A stretch of 64,000 nt of DNA, taken from assembly GCF_039652435.2 (NCBI RefSeq), contig NZ_CP190246.1, forward strand, positions 1,984,001 to 2,048,000, given 5' to 3'. The notes below the pieces were generated by a model that ran no database searches, was not told the origin of the DNA, and worked only from the letters and a program-made list of their open reading frames with translations. Position 1 is the stretch's first letter; every line of letters begins with the position of its first letter. This DNA comes from Niabella insulamsoli (GTDB taxonomy: Bacteria; Bacteroidota; Bacteroidia; Chitinophagales; Chitinophagaceae). Both the position numbers and the translations under genes were made by a program. Positions 17,965 to 26,903 of the stretch are shown here, piece by piece.

Positions 17965-19386
17965 ATGAAAAAGATATGCTGTAAACTTTCCTGCACCAGC
18001 ATTTATATGCTTCCTGTTTTGTGTTTTTTGCTGCTTTTTAAAATGACTGCAGCCGCTGCGTATTCAGGTAGCGACAAAGAAAAGCCGAAGCAGGCTCCTA
18101 ATATCATCATGATACTTACCGATGATATGGGGTATAGTGACCTGTCCTGTTTTGGAGGTCAACTCGTCTCCACACCTAATATAAACCGCCTGGCAAAAGA
18201 AGGCGTGGCCCTTACCAGGTATTACAGTGCGGCGCCTATTTGTTCTCCCTCAAGGGCGGGCCTGCTTACAGGTATGTATCCCGGAAGATGGAACTTTTGT
18301 ACCTTTCTGGATACCAGGAAACATAACCGGAATGCAGAGCAGGCCGATTTTCTTGAACCGTCGGCTCCCTCGATGGCCCGTTTCTTTAAGCGTGCCGGGT
18401 ATATTACAGGGCATTTCGGTAAATGGCATATGGGCGGTGGCAGAGATGTGCTAGACGCTCCTGGCTTTGATCAGTACGGTTTTGACGAACATATTAGCAC
18501 TTATGAAAGCCCTGATCCTGATCCTAACATAACGGCTACTAATTGGATATGGTCAGACAAAGACAGCATTAAACGCTGGGATCGCACTCAATATTTTGTA
18601 GATAAAACGCTTGATTTCCTGGCAAGGCATAAGGGGCAATCTTGTTTTGTAAATTTATGGCCCGATGATGTGCATACGCCCTGGGTGCCTAAACCAGATG
18701 GAGATGCCGGCACATATCCCAAAAACAGGGAGGAAGAGGCGGCTTTCAAACGGGTACTAAAAGAATATGATATACAGATTGGCCGCTTGTTAGACGGAAT
18801 TAAGCAACTGGGCATAGAAGAAAATACGATCATTGTATTTACCAGTGATAACGGTCCGTTACCCAGCTTTCGCGGCAGCCGGTCTGGCGGTTTAAGGGGT
18901 ACTAAACTGTCCTTATATGAAGGTGGCATCAGAATGCCTTTTCTTATTCGCTGGCCGCATCGCATTCCGGCGGGGAAAATGGATACAACCTCGGTAGTAA
19001 GCGCCATGGACCTGTTGCCCTCTTTTGCTAAAATGGCGGGGATCAGGCTGCCATCGTCGTATAAAGGTGACGGGTATGATCGCAGTAAGGTATTTGAAGG
19101 AAAGGCCTCATCAAGAACTAAGGATTTGTATTGGGAGTACGGGAGAAATAATATCGCTTACAATTACCCCAAAGGCCGCGATAAAAGTCCCAACCTGGCC
19201 ATCAGGTCGGGGGACTGGAAGTTTTTAATGAATAGCGATGGAAGCGATCAGCAGCTGTATTATATACCCCATGATCCGCGCGAACAACACAATAAAGCTA
19301 CCGCACAGCAGCTTATAGCAAATGAGTTGAAAAAGAAGCTGGAACAATGGTGGCGTAGCCTGCCGCGGCTGGCCAATTCTAATTGA
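17965..19386 (+). CDS. secreted type I (S1) sulfatase
   Basis: 473 residues from the ATG at 17965; in-frame starts at 17908 and 17941 would put extra charged residues before the signal peptide. Hydrolyses sulfate esters, probably on polysaccharides, in the periplasm or outside. Metal-binding MILTDDMGYSD opens the fold. The formylglycine signature is C93-S-P-S-R followed by AGLLTG; C93 must be oxidised by an anaerobic-type sulfatase-maturating enzyme that is not in the window. HFGKWHMGG and TSDNGP are further active-site segments. Its promoter carries the operator block shared with the downstream GH2 gene. Confidence 0.9.
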   Translation: MKKICCKLSCTSIYMLPVLCFLLLFKMTAAAAYSGSDKEKPKQAPNIIMILTDDMGYSDLSCFGGQLVSTPNINRLAKEGVALTRYYSAAPICSPSRAGLLTGMYPGRWNFCTFLDTRKHNRNAEQADFLEPSAPSMARFFKRAGYITGHFGKWHMGGGRDVLDAPGFDQYGFDEHISTYESPDPDPNITATNWIWSDKDSIKRWDRTQYFVDKTLDFLARHKGQSCFVNLWPDDVHTPWVPKPDGDAGTYPKNREEEAAFKRVLKEYDIQIGRLLDGIKQLGIEENTIIVFTSDNGPLPSFRGSRSGGLRGTKLSLYEGGIRMPFLIRWPHRIPAGKMDTTSVVSAMDLLPSFAKMAGIRLPSSYKGDGYDRSKVFEGKASSRTKDLYWEYGRNNIAYNYPKGRDKSPNLAIRSGDWKFLMNSDGSDQQLYYIPHDPREQHNKATAQQLIANELKKKLEQWWRSLPRLANSN

Positions 19387-19495
19387 GCAGGGCAATACCC
19401 ATCCGCTTTTGAAAGCAGTTTGGCCTGACGATCGATGGGTCGTAGTAAGCGGAAGCATGCACATACGGGCTAAAAAACGGGTGAGCATAAAAAAT

Positions 19496-19575
19496 GATAC
19501 AAATCGATCAGGTTTTGATACAAATATTATTTCAAACTGGTGTTTTTTTGTGAAAAGATAGATGCGGACTGATTG
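19496..19575 (+). promoter_or_regulatory. operator-promoter block, copy 2, with 21-bp-phased direct repeats
   Basis: GATACAAAT at 19496-19504 and again at 19517-19525, exactly 21 bases apart, then TTCAAACTG, a T-run ending TTTG and GATAGATGCGG. Near-identical to the block at 17750-17829. It lies 106 bases before the GH2 start at 19682, so both genes should answer to the same regulator, which is not encoded nearby. Confidence 0.7.
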
Positions 19576-19681
19576 CTGCTAAAATTCAAACTTCAGCTTT
19601 TTTCGTATCGTTTGCCCAATACATTTTTTGTCTGCCCCTCAGGGTAGCTTTGCCAGGTTTTGAACAAGATTATTATATTTT

Positions 19682-21523
19682 ATGCGTAAACATTTTTTTA
19701 TTGTTGCTGTAGCAGCATTATTCACCGTATCATCGCGGGGCCAGCAATGGCAACTTCAACCCAATGCTCAGATGACAGCATGGGCGAGCAAAGTGACGCC
19801 ACAAAACGTGTGGCAACAATATCCCCGGCCGCAGTTAAAGCGCAACGCCTGGATGAATCTTAATGGTCTTTGGGATTACAGTATCACACGAAAAAATAAG
19901 CCGGTGCCCGCAAGCTACGATGGCCAGATCCTGGTGCCGTTCTGTGTGGAGTCGTCGCTGTCCGGCGTTAAGAAACCTTTTCGGCCTGAAGACCGGTTGT
20001 ATTATAGAAAGGAATTTTCCGTACCAGCAGGTTGGAAGGACAATGATGTAATATTGAATTTTGATGCGGTAGACTGGGAGGCAACGGTTTGGGTGAACGG
20101 CGTATTGGTGGGTTCGCATAAAGGAGCATACGATCGTTTTTCATTTAATATAACGCCTTACCTCAAAGCAACAGGCAAGCAGGAAGTTGTTGTAGCTGTA
20201 GATGACCCTTCCAGTTCGGGGGCGCAGGCCCGTGGAAAGCAGCAACTGCAACAGCAGGGCATATGGTATACGCCCGTTAGCGGCATTTGGCAAACGGTTT
20301 GGTTGGAAGCTGTATCCAAAGACGCCTGGGTGAGCGAAGTGAAAATTGTTCCGGATATTGACAAAGGGACGGTGCGCATTGTGCCCATATCAAACAGGCC
20401 GCTTCGATCCAGCTACAGCGCAAGTATAAACGTAATAGCCGATGGTAAAAAGGTTGCCGAAGCAAAAGTCGCCATCAATAGAGATGTCGAAATTCCCCTA
20501 AAAAATGCGAGGTTATGGTCGCCTGAAGATCCGTTTTTGTATGATGTGCACCTAACACTTTCAGACGGTGAAGGGAAAATACTTGATAAAGTGAGTAGCT
20601 ATTTTGGAATGCGAAAAATAAGTATCGGCACGCAGGATGGTTTGAAGTACACTTTTCTCAACAATAAGCGCATCTTTCAATACGGAACGCTTGATCAGGG
20701 CTGGTGGCCTGATGGCCTGCATACACCACCCTCTGAGGAGGCGATGGTTTTTGACATTATCAAAACAAAAGAAATGGGTTTTAATATGATACGCAAACAT
20801 ATTAAAGTGGAACCCGACCTCTGGTATTATCATTGCGATAAAGCCGGCATGCTGGTATGGCAGGATATGCCTTCGGGTATGGTGGTGGAGCAAACCGGTA
20901 AGGAAAAGCCGCTGCACCTGCAGCATGTGGGAAGGAACGGCCCCGATCTTTACAGAAACGCTGAAGAAGCCGCGCAGTTTGAGTGGGAGCTTCGCCGCAT
21001 GATCGATCAGCATTACAATGCTCCCAGTATTATCACCTGGGTACCTTTAAATGAGGGTTGGGGGCAATACGCTACCGTCCGCCTTGCCAACAATGTTAAG
21101 GCGCTTGATTCCACGCGCCTTGTAAATGCGGTGAGCGGCTGGGCATTAAGGCCTGTCGGCGATATGCATGATATCCACACCTATCAGACAACGGTAGATA
21201 TTCCACCGGCGCCCAAAGATAGGGCCAGCGTAATCGGAGAGTTTGGAGGTATCGGTTACCCCATCAAAGGCCATCTGTGGAATCCGGATATGAGAAATTG
21301 GGGATACCAGACTTATCATTCCGCGGAGGATTTGCTAAAGAACTATAAACACAAATTTGATCAGATTGTGGAGATGAAAAGAACAAAAGGGTTGTCAGCA
21401 GCGGTTTATACCCAAACCACCGATGTGGAAGGAGAAGTGAATGGATTAATGACCTACGATAGAAAGATTATAAAAATTCCGGTTGATGTGTTGAAGGAAA
21501 TTCATGCAGCATTAAAAGATTAA
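19682..21523 (+). CDS. secreted glycoside hydrolase family 2 enzyme
   Basis: 613 residues with a signal peptide (to about residue 20). Domain order: GH2 sugar-binding jelly roll (about 45-215, with LNGLWDY, EATVWVNGVLVGSHKGAYDRF), immunoglobulin-like domain (about 220-310), then a TIM barrel. The probable acid/base is E458 in WVPLNEGWGQ, and the nucleophile is E520 in VIGEFGG. GH2 covers beta-galactosidase, beta-glucuronidase and beta-mannosidase, and the specificity cannot be set from sequence alone. The operator shared with the preceding sulfatase and the sulfatase that follows suggest a sulfated glycan substrate. Confidence 0.88.
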   Translation: MRKHFFIVAVAALFTVSSRGQQWQLQPNAQMTAWASKVTPQNVWQQYPRPQLKRNAWMNLNGLWDYSITRKNKPVPASYDGQILVPFCVESSLSGVKKPFRPEDRLYYRKEFSVPAGWKDNDVILNFDAVDWEATVWVNGVLVGSHKGAYDRFSFNITPYLKATGKQEVVVAVDDPSSSGAQARGKQQLQQQGIWYTPVSGIWQTVWLEAVSKDAWVSEVKIVPDIDKGTVRIVPISNRPLRSSYSASINVIADGKKVAEAKVAINRDVEIPLKNARLWSPEDPFLYDVHLTLSDGEGKILDKVSSYFGMRKISIGTQDGLKYTFLNNKRIFQYGTLDQGWWPDGLHTPPSEEAMVFDIIKTKEMGFNMIRKHIKVEPDLWYYHCDKAGMLVWQDMPSGMVVEQTGKEKPLHLQHVGRNGPDLYRNAEEAAQFEWELRRMIDQHYNAPSIITWVPLNEGWGQYATVRLANNVKALDSTRLVNAVSGWALRPVGDMHDIHTYQTTVDIPPAPKDRASVIGEFGGIGYPIKGHLWNPDMRNWGYQTYHSAEDLLKNYKHKFDQIVEMKRTKGLSAAVYTQTTDVEGEVNGLMTYDRKIIKIPVDVLKEIHAALKD

Positions 21524-21532
21524 AAATTGATC

Positions 21533-21566
21533 ATAGCAGGTCGCTGCACGTGCTATTGAGTTTTTT
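21533..21566 (+). terminator. weak possible terminator after the GH2 gene
   Basis: Stem ATAGCA / TGCTAT (21533-21538 with 21551-21556), 12-base loop, followed after four bases by six Ts. Short stem, so the downstream sulfatase may still be reached by read-through. Confidence 0.35.
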
Positions 21567-21662
21567 AAAAAAAATAAAAAGAAGCAGGTCGAAAAATCAA
21601 GGAGTTCTCAGGGGGCTGAGCGCTCACTTGTGAAGTGCCTGACAAAGAAGTATTTCTACGAT

Positions 21663-23141
21663 ATGAAAACAGTAGCAGCAACTGTCCTTAGCATAATAAT
21701 TGGGATTATTATGGGGGCGCCAACGATCGGTGCACAAGCAAGCAAAGGCAGCATGCGCTCGCCGAATATCATTGTGATTTTGGCCGATGATCAGGGCTGG
21801 GGAACGACTTCTGTTTTAATGGATCCAGCGATAGCTGCATCAAAAAGCGATTATATTAAAACGCCCAATCTGGAAGCGTTGGCAAAACGCGCTGTAGTGT
21901 TTACCAATGGCTATGCCGCCCATCCCAATTGCTCGCCGACAAGGGCCAGTATCCTGACCGGGCTTTCACCTGCGGCGCTCCATCTGACCGATATTATCGA
22001 ACGACACAAGGGGCCGCTTTATGAAAATAATAAGCTCATTCCGGCCGCTCATATAGACGGCTTGCCCGATGATATACTTACCATCGCAGCGTTCATTAAG
22101 TCCAAAAGGCCGGAATACCAGACCGCGCATTTTGGCAAATGGCATCTGGGAAATGGGGGCCCCGAAAAGCATGGCTTTGATAAAAGCGACGGAGAAACGT
22201 CCAATCGCGAAGGTAATCTCCGGTTGGACGGAAATCCGAAAGATATATATGGTATTACTGAAAGAGGCATCGCATGGATGAAAAACAAAGTCGCTGAACA
22301 CAAGCCGTTTTACATGCAGTTGTCCCACTACGCCACGCATCTGGCCATTGAGGCAAAAAGAGAAACGATCGAAAAGGTGAAAGGCAGGCCAGTTGGCCAA
22401 CGTCATAATGATACCAGGTTTGCAGCCATGAGCGAAGATCTGGATGATGGTATCGGAAGATTAATGAGAGCGATAAAGGAAGCGGGCATTGAAGATAATA
22501 CCTACATTGTTTATCTAGCTGACAACGGCAGCCAGCCAACAAAGAGCCCTGGGAATATCAACGGGCCGTTACACGGCTGGAAAGCCACCGTTTGGGAGGG
22601 TGGCGTGCGGGTTCCCTTCCTGGTAGCCGGCCCGGGCATCAAGCATGCTTATGCAAAACAGACGGTGGTTAGCTACGATCTTTTTCCGACGATTTGCGAA
22701 TGGCTGGATATTCGCAACCTGCCCAAGCAGTTGGAGGGGGGTAGTCTTGTAGCAGCCTTGAGGCGGCCTGCTTCGGAGCTTCCTATCGAAAGGCCCCGTG
22801 ATTTTGTCGTATTTCATTTTCCCCATTATCAACTGGAAAAAGGCAGCCAGCCTGCCACCGCAATGATAAAAGAGCGCTTCAAACTCATCCATTTTTACGA
22901 AGACGATAAAGATTTTCTATTTGACTTGAGGAAGGATATTGCTGAGTCCAAGAACCTGGCCGATCAACAACCCGACAGGGTCAAACAGATGCGGAAAGAA
23001 ATGCAGCGATATCTTTCCAGTATAAACGCGGTGCTTCCTGCACCTAATCCGGCTTATACAGCCTCTAAAGATCCGGGCCGCAAGTTTGCCGATATTAAAA
23101 AGCGCCTTTTAACCATTCCTTATTTTGTTATCGAAAAATGA
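21663..23141 (+). CDS. secreted type I (S1) sulfatase, second copy
   Basis: 492 residues from the ATG at 21663, which places the signal peptide (MKTVAATVLSIIIG...) at the very N-terminus; an earlier in-frame start at 21630 adds 11 residues. The formylglycine signature is C90-S-P-T-R then ASILTG. VILADDQGWG supplies metal ligands, and HFGKWHLG and LADNGS complete the active site. It is only distantly similar to the sulfatase at 17965 (different motif residues and lengths between motifs), so probably a different S1 subfamily and regiospecificity. It follows the GH2 gene by 139 bases, probably in the same transcription unit. Confidence 0.9.
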   Translation: MKTVAATVLSIIIGIIMGAPTIGAQASKGSMRSPNIIVILADDQGWGTTSVLMDPAIAASKSDYIKTPNLEALAKRAVVFTNGYAAHPNCSPTRASILTGLSPAALHLTDIIERHKGPLYENNKLIPAAHIDGLPDDILTIAAFIKSKRPEYQTAHFGKWHLGNGGPEKHGFDKSDGETSNREGNLRLDGNPKDIYGITERGIAWMKNKVAEHKPFYMQLSHYATHLAIEAKRETIEKVKGRPVGQRHNDTRFAAMSEDLDDGIGRLMRAIKEAGIEDNTYIVYLADNGSQPTKSPGNINGPLHGWKATVWEGGVRVPFLVAGPGIKHAYAKQTVVSYDLFPTICEWLDIRNLPKQLEGGSLVAALRRPASELPIERPRDFVVFHFPHYQLEKGSQPATAMIKERFKLIHFYEDDKDFLFDLRKDIAESKNLADQQPDRVKQMRKEMQRYLSSINAVLPAPNPAYTASKDPGRKFADIKKRLLTIPYFVIEK

Positions 23142-23303
23142 GGCAGGCATAGCTTAGATACCGCTTCTTTTAAAGAGGTTACCACGAGTTAAAAAATAGT
23201 CGGTATCGCTCAAACCCACCGCCTACCGGTAATACAAAACGGAGGTCGTGCTACACTTATCCGGAACCAACGACAGTTTTTGTAAATAAAAGACAAGAAA
23301 GAG

Positions 23304-23339
23304 TTGGATAACTGAAATTAAAAATGCAACTTTGATGCA
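23304..23339 (+). promoter_or_regulatory. promoter with palindromic operator over the -7 box
   Basis: TTG at 23304-23306, 20 bases, then CAACTTTG at 23327-23334 (one mismatch to TAnnTTTG). The imperfect palindrome TGCAAC-TTT-GATGCA at 23325-23339 covers the -7 box. ATGCA also recurs at 23324, 23335 and 23346, an 11-bp period. This layout suggests a repressor such as a Fur/Zur-type metal sensor (inference). The predicted transcript start lies only a few bases before the first ATG. Confidence 0.5.
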
Positions 23340-23345
23340 AATTTT

Positions 23346-23690
23346 ATGCATTCTCGTTCCAACATAAAAACTTTATCAGAAAAATGCGCGGCGGTCATTT
23401 TTGGCCTGTCGATGCTTTTTATGTTGGGTATTCCATTGTTTCATCAGCATCATGACGAAAAGCACCTGAGTGATGGTGCTGCTATTGCTATGGCAAAAAT
23501 TCAGTCGCATTGTCATAGCTGTGATCAGATGCGCCATCAGCATCATGCGGACAATGAGGCTCCTTCTTTTCAACTCAGTTCCCCGTCGCAGCGCGTGCCG
23601 CTGCATAGCAGTCGCTATTATATGGGCTGCTATAAATTCACAATTCAGGGCTTTATCAATAAAGGCCCTCCCATGCTGCTTACGCTTTAA
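23346..23690 (+). CDS. small His- and Cys-rich membrane-anchored protein
   Basis: 114 residues, family not recognised. One hydrophobic segment at about 15-31 serves as a signal or anchor. Immediately after it come HQHHDEKH (33-40) and then HCHSCDQMRHQHH (55-67), a dense set of potential metal ligands on the periplasmic side. The remainder is a short tail. First gene of a probable operon with a TonB-dependent receptor and two His-bearing DUF4625 lipoproteins, and directly behind the palindromic promoter. A metal-binding role is inference from composition and context. Confidence 0.65.
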   Translation: MHSRSNIKTLSEKCAAVIFGLSMLFMLGIPLFHQHHDEKHLSDGAAIAMAKIQSHCHSCDQMRHQHHADNEAPSFQLSSPSQRVPLHSSRYYMGCYKFTIQGFINKGPPMLLTL

Positions 23691-23856
23691 CCGCGTAGTT
23701 GCTTTTTATTTTAGATAGAATACAACATTGTTTCTTGCTGCGTCTGCATGGCTGCTGCCAGCATGTTGTGCCTACGCCCTACCAGTTTTAAATTTTCAGT
23801 AGCCGTGTGCCTTCCTGAGGTGGCGCATGCGCTGATGTATCGTTTCAATTATATCC

Positions 23857-26271
23857 ATGAAGTTTTTGCTGCTGCTATGCTGCTGCCTGATAGCTGTTGT
23901 CTTTCACGCCCAAACGCGCCAGGTGATTGTTACTGTCATCGACGATGATCGTTGTCCGGTAGCGAACGCATTGATAAGGCTGGAAGGCGTTGGGGTTGCG
24001 CCGTTTCAAGGCCCTTCGGGTGTTTATACTTTTGAAAAAATACCCCGGGGAACTTATCAGCTAAAAATTTTGAAGTCGGGTTTTAAGGGTGTTAAAAAAT
24101 CAATCGTCATCGACGATGAAAGCCTGTCTCTGTCCATAACGCTACGTCCTTCGGCGCATGTACTGGAAGAGGTGGTGGTGCGCAATGCGACGATCAACGA
24201 TCAGAAGCGGCAGGAGCAATTAAATCTTGAAATAGTAACCGATGAATTCATACAAAAACATCTGGGCGGTAGTTTGATGCAGAGCCTCGAAAGATTACCC
24301 GGTGTGAAAACAATTGGCATTGGATCCGGCCAGTCAAAGCCGTTGATCAGGGGCCTGGGCTTTAACCGCGTTGTTGTAATTGACAAAGGCGTCAAGCATG
24401 AAGGGCAACAGTGGGGAGCCGATCATGGTTTGGAAATTGATCAGTTTGATGTGGAAGAGGCGGAGATACTAAAGGGTGCGGCTTCCTTCGCCTATGGTTC
24501 CGACGCCATTGCCGGCGCCGTCAACCTAAGGCCCCCTGGTCTGCCGGGCCCCGAAAGCTTCGGTGGCGACGTAAACCTGATTGGAAAAACCAACAATGGG
24601 CTTTATGGCACTTCAGTACATCTTTATGGCAGGACACATAAATGGTTCGCCACCGGCCGCGTTAGTTTCCAGGACTATGGCGATTACCGCGTGCCTGCGG
24701 ATAGCCTTTTTGTATATGATTTTCCGGTGCAGCTATACCAAAGGCATTTGCGTAACACGGCAGGCAGAGAACTCAGTCTCCATGCCAGTTCGGGTTATAT
24801 TACTGATCGCTTGCGCGCTGTCTTTTATGTTGATGATGTTTTCACTCAGAGTGGCTTCTTTGCCAATGCGCATGGGTTGGAGCCACGCCGCGTAGATGCA
24901 GCGCTCCACGACCGCAGCAGCCGGGATATACTGATGCCTTACCAGCAGGTCAATCATTTCAAAATAGTCAATCGGGCGCGTGCTGTTTTTGGGAATCACG
25001 CTGTGGAAACGGAGGCTGGTTATCAGCACAACCGCCGGAAGGAATACAATCATTATGTAAACCATGGCTACATGCCGCCCGTGTATCCCGATACGCTGGC
25101 TATACCTATGAACCTGGAACGGCTCTTTGATAAAACCGTGTATTCATTGCGCATAAAAGACCTGGTCAGGATAGGCAACCATGATTTACAATTTGGTATC
25201 AATGGTGACCTACAAAATAATATAATCGGTGGCTGGAGCTTTGTAGTGCCGTCTTTCAATCAGCGTTCGATCGGGGCATTTATATATGATAAAGTGTATG
25301 TGAATCATCGTGCCATCTTACATGGCGCGCTCCGGTACGATCACAGTTTTGTACACATCAAATCGTATAAAGATTGGTTTCCTTCGCCGGTTGAAACGGG
25401 CGGCATAGCAGCGCCTGATTTTGTCCTCAGGGCGGCACGGACAAACCGCTATTTTAATAGTGTAACAGGCGCTGTTGGGATCAATTACAACTTGAAGCAG
25501 GTTGAACTCAAAGCGAACATAGGCAAAAGTTTCAGAGTGCCTTTGGCAAAGGAGCTGGCTGCAAATGGTGTCAATTATCATTATTTCAGTTATGAGAAAG
25601 GAAATGCAAACCTGGATCCGGAACAATCTTATCAGGTTGATGCCGGTGTGGTATGGACCCATGATAAATGGCACGCAGAAGTGAGCCCGTTCTTCAATTA
25701 TTTTCCTAATTATATCTATTTGAATCCTACAGCAAATCACGATTACCTGTATGGGGCGGGCAACCAGGTTTTTGAATATGCGCAGAGCCGCGTCTTGCGT
25801 TATGGAGGAGAGCTTCGGTTGAAATACCGGATAACGGAAACCTTGGGTTCCGAACTGTTGGGGGAATATTTATACGCGGAGCAGTTGTCGGGAAGCAAAA
25901 AAGGATTCGGTTTGCCCTTCTCTCCACCGCCTTCTTTACTACTCAATTTGCTGTATGAGCCTGTGCATACAGCGCCTTTTAAACGCACTTATATTTCGGT
26001 AGATCTGCGGTTAACTGCAGCACAAAATAATATCGTTCCACCAGAGCGCAAAACAGATCGTTATACGGTCATGCATATTCAGGCAGGTACGCGTTTCCGC
26101 ATGCAAAACCAGGAGGCATGGCTCAGCCTGCAATTGCAGAATGTATGGAACACCCGCTACATGATCCATACCAGTTTTTACAGGCTGATAGGCTTGCCCG
26201 AGCAGGGCCGCAATCTGGTGGTGTCGCTGAAACTGCCCTTTAATTTTCCCAATAAAAAGAAAACAATATGA
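23857..26271 (+). CDS. TonB-dependent outer-membrane receptor, probable metal or metal-chelate uptake
   Basis: 804 residues. Signal peptide (to about residue 20), carboxypeptidase-regulatory-like domain (about 21-90), plug (about 100-215, with LERLPGVKTIGIGSG, SKPLIRGLG and GAASFAYGSDAIAGAVN), then a 22-strand barrel ending in LVVSLKLPFNF. The plug contains HEGQQWGADHGLEIDQF, a His-bearing apical loop. No SusD partner is present, which separates it from glycan SusC proteins. The stop overlaps the start of the DUF4625 lipoprotein gene by 4 bases (ATGA), so the two are translationally coupled. The metal identity is unknown; zinc is favoured on general grounds. Confidence 0.88.
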   Translation: MKFLLLLCCCLIAVVFHAQTRQVIVTVIDDDRCPVANALIRLEGVGVAPFQGPSGVYTFEKIPRGTYQLKILKSGFKGVKKSIVIDDESLSLSITLRPSAHVLEEVVVRNATINDQKRQEQLNLEIVTDEFIQKHLGGSLMQSLERLPGVKTIGIGSGQSKPLIRGLGFNRVVVIDKGVKHEGQQWGADHGLEIDQFDVEEAEILKGAASFAYGSDAIAGAVNLRPPGLPGPESFGGDVNLIGKTNNGLYGTSVHLYGRTHKWFATGRVSFQDYGDYRVPADSLFVYDFPVQLYQRHLRNTAGRELSLHASSGYITDRLRAVFYVDDVFTQSGFFANAHGLEPRRVDAALHDRSSRDILMPYQQVNHFKIVNRARAVFGNHAVETEAGYQHNRRKEYNHYVNHGYMPPVYPDTLAIPMNLERLFDKTVYSLRIKDLVRIGNHDLQFGINGDLQNNIIGGWSFVVPSFNQRSIGAFIYDKVYVNHRAILHGALRYDHSFVHIKSYKDWFPSPVETGGIAAPDFVLRAARTNRYFNSVTGAVGINYNLKQVELKANIGKSFRVPLAKELAANGVNYHYFSYEKGNANLDPEQSYQVDAGVVWTHDKWHAEVSPFFNYFPNYIYLNPTANHDYLYGAGNQVFEYAQSRVLRYGGELRLKYRITETLGSELLGEYLYAEQLSGSKKGFGLPFSPPPSLLLNLLYEPVHTAPFKRTYISVDLRLTAAQNNIVPPERKTDRYTVMHIQAGTRFRMQNQEAWLSLQLQNVWNTRYMIHTSFYRLIGLPEQGRNLVVSLKLPFNFPNKKKTI

Positions 26272-26753
26272 TCTACAAAAAGAAGTTGAAAATGCTATTG
26301 ATAACCGCATCTGTCGGTGTTTTTTTCGCCGGCTGTTCGAAGCGCGACACAGCGCTCGCCGACACCGGGTATCCGGACATTGATGTGACAAGCGAGCAGG
26401 CCTTTCCGAAACAATGTTCTCAATTTTCGCGAGGTGCAAAAGCTGTCGTGAAAGCGGTGGTGTCGGATAATGTGGAACTGGGATCAGTGAGTTTTGATAT
26501 TCATCACAACTTCGACCACCATACCCATAGTACCGAGGTCAATGATTGCGGCCTGGACCCCAAGAAGACTCCGGTAAACCCGATGTTGCTCATCAAAAGC
26601 ATGCCCATTCCTCCGGGGAGCAAAACTTATGTAGCCGTACAGGAAATAGAAATTCCGTCAGCTATAGATCCGGGCGATTATCATTTTCTGATACGTGTTA
26701 CGGATAAAGAGGGTTGGCAAACTTTAAAAGGGCTAAGCATAAAGATCAGGTAG
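26268..26753 (+). CDS. DUF4625-type lipoprotein with histidine cluster
   Basis: 161 residues. Lipobox FAGC (C23), then an immunoglobulin-like beta domain typical of DUF4625. H79-H80, H84-H85 and H87 (in DIHHNFDHHTHS) form a compact cluster in the loop between two strands, followed by a cysteine at about residue 94. Overlaps the receptor gene by 4 bases. Probably a surface-exposed lipoprotein that captures the receptor's ligand or caps it; the metal-binding assignment is inference. Confidence 0.75.
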   Translation: MIYKKKLKMLLITASVGVFFAGCSKRDTALADTGYPDIDVTSEQAFPKQCSQFSRGAKAVVKAVVSDNVELGSVSFDIHHNFDHHTHSTEVNDCGLDPKKTPVNPMLLIKSMPIPPGSKTYVAVQEIEIPSAIDPGDYHFLIRVTDKEGWQTLKGLSIKIR

Positions 26754-26903
26754 CCCTACGAAAAGGTGATGCCGGCAGGACTGATAAAGCCCATAGCGCG
26801 GCCGTTAGCAATTCACTTCAGTATTGTTGGCCGAGCCGAAAATCTATGTCTTTTCCATTCCATTTAGATAAATAACTATTCATTTTTAAAAACTAAAAAC
26901 AGT

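Noticed and set aside
19397..19441. ACCCATC...GATGGGT inverted repeat after the first sulfatase
   Set aside because: Loop of over 25 bases and no T-run; probably chance or a weak structure.
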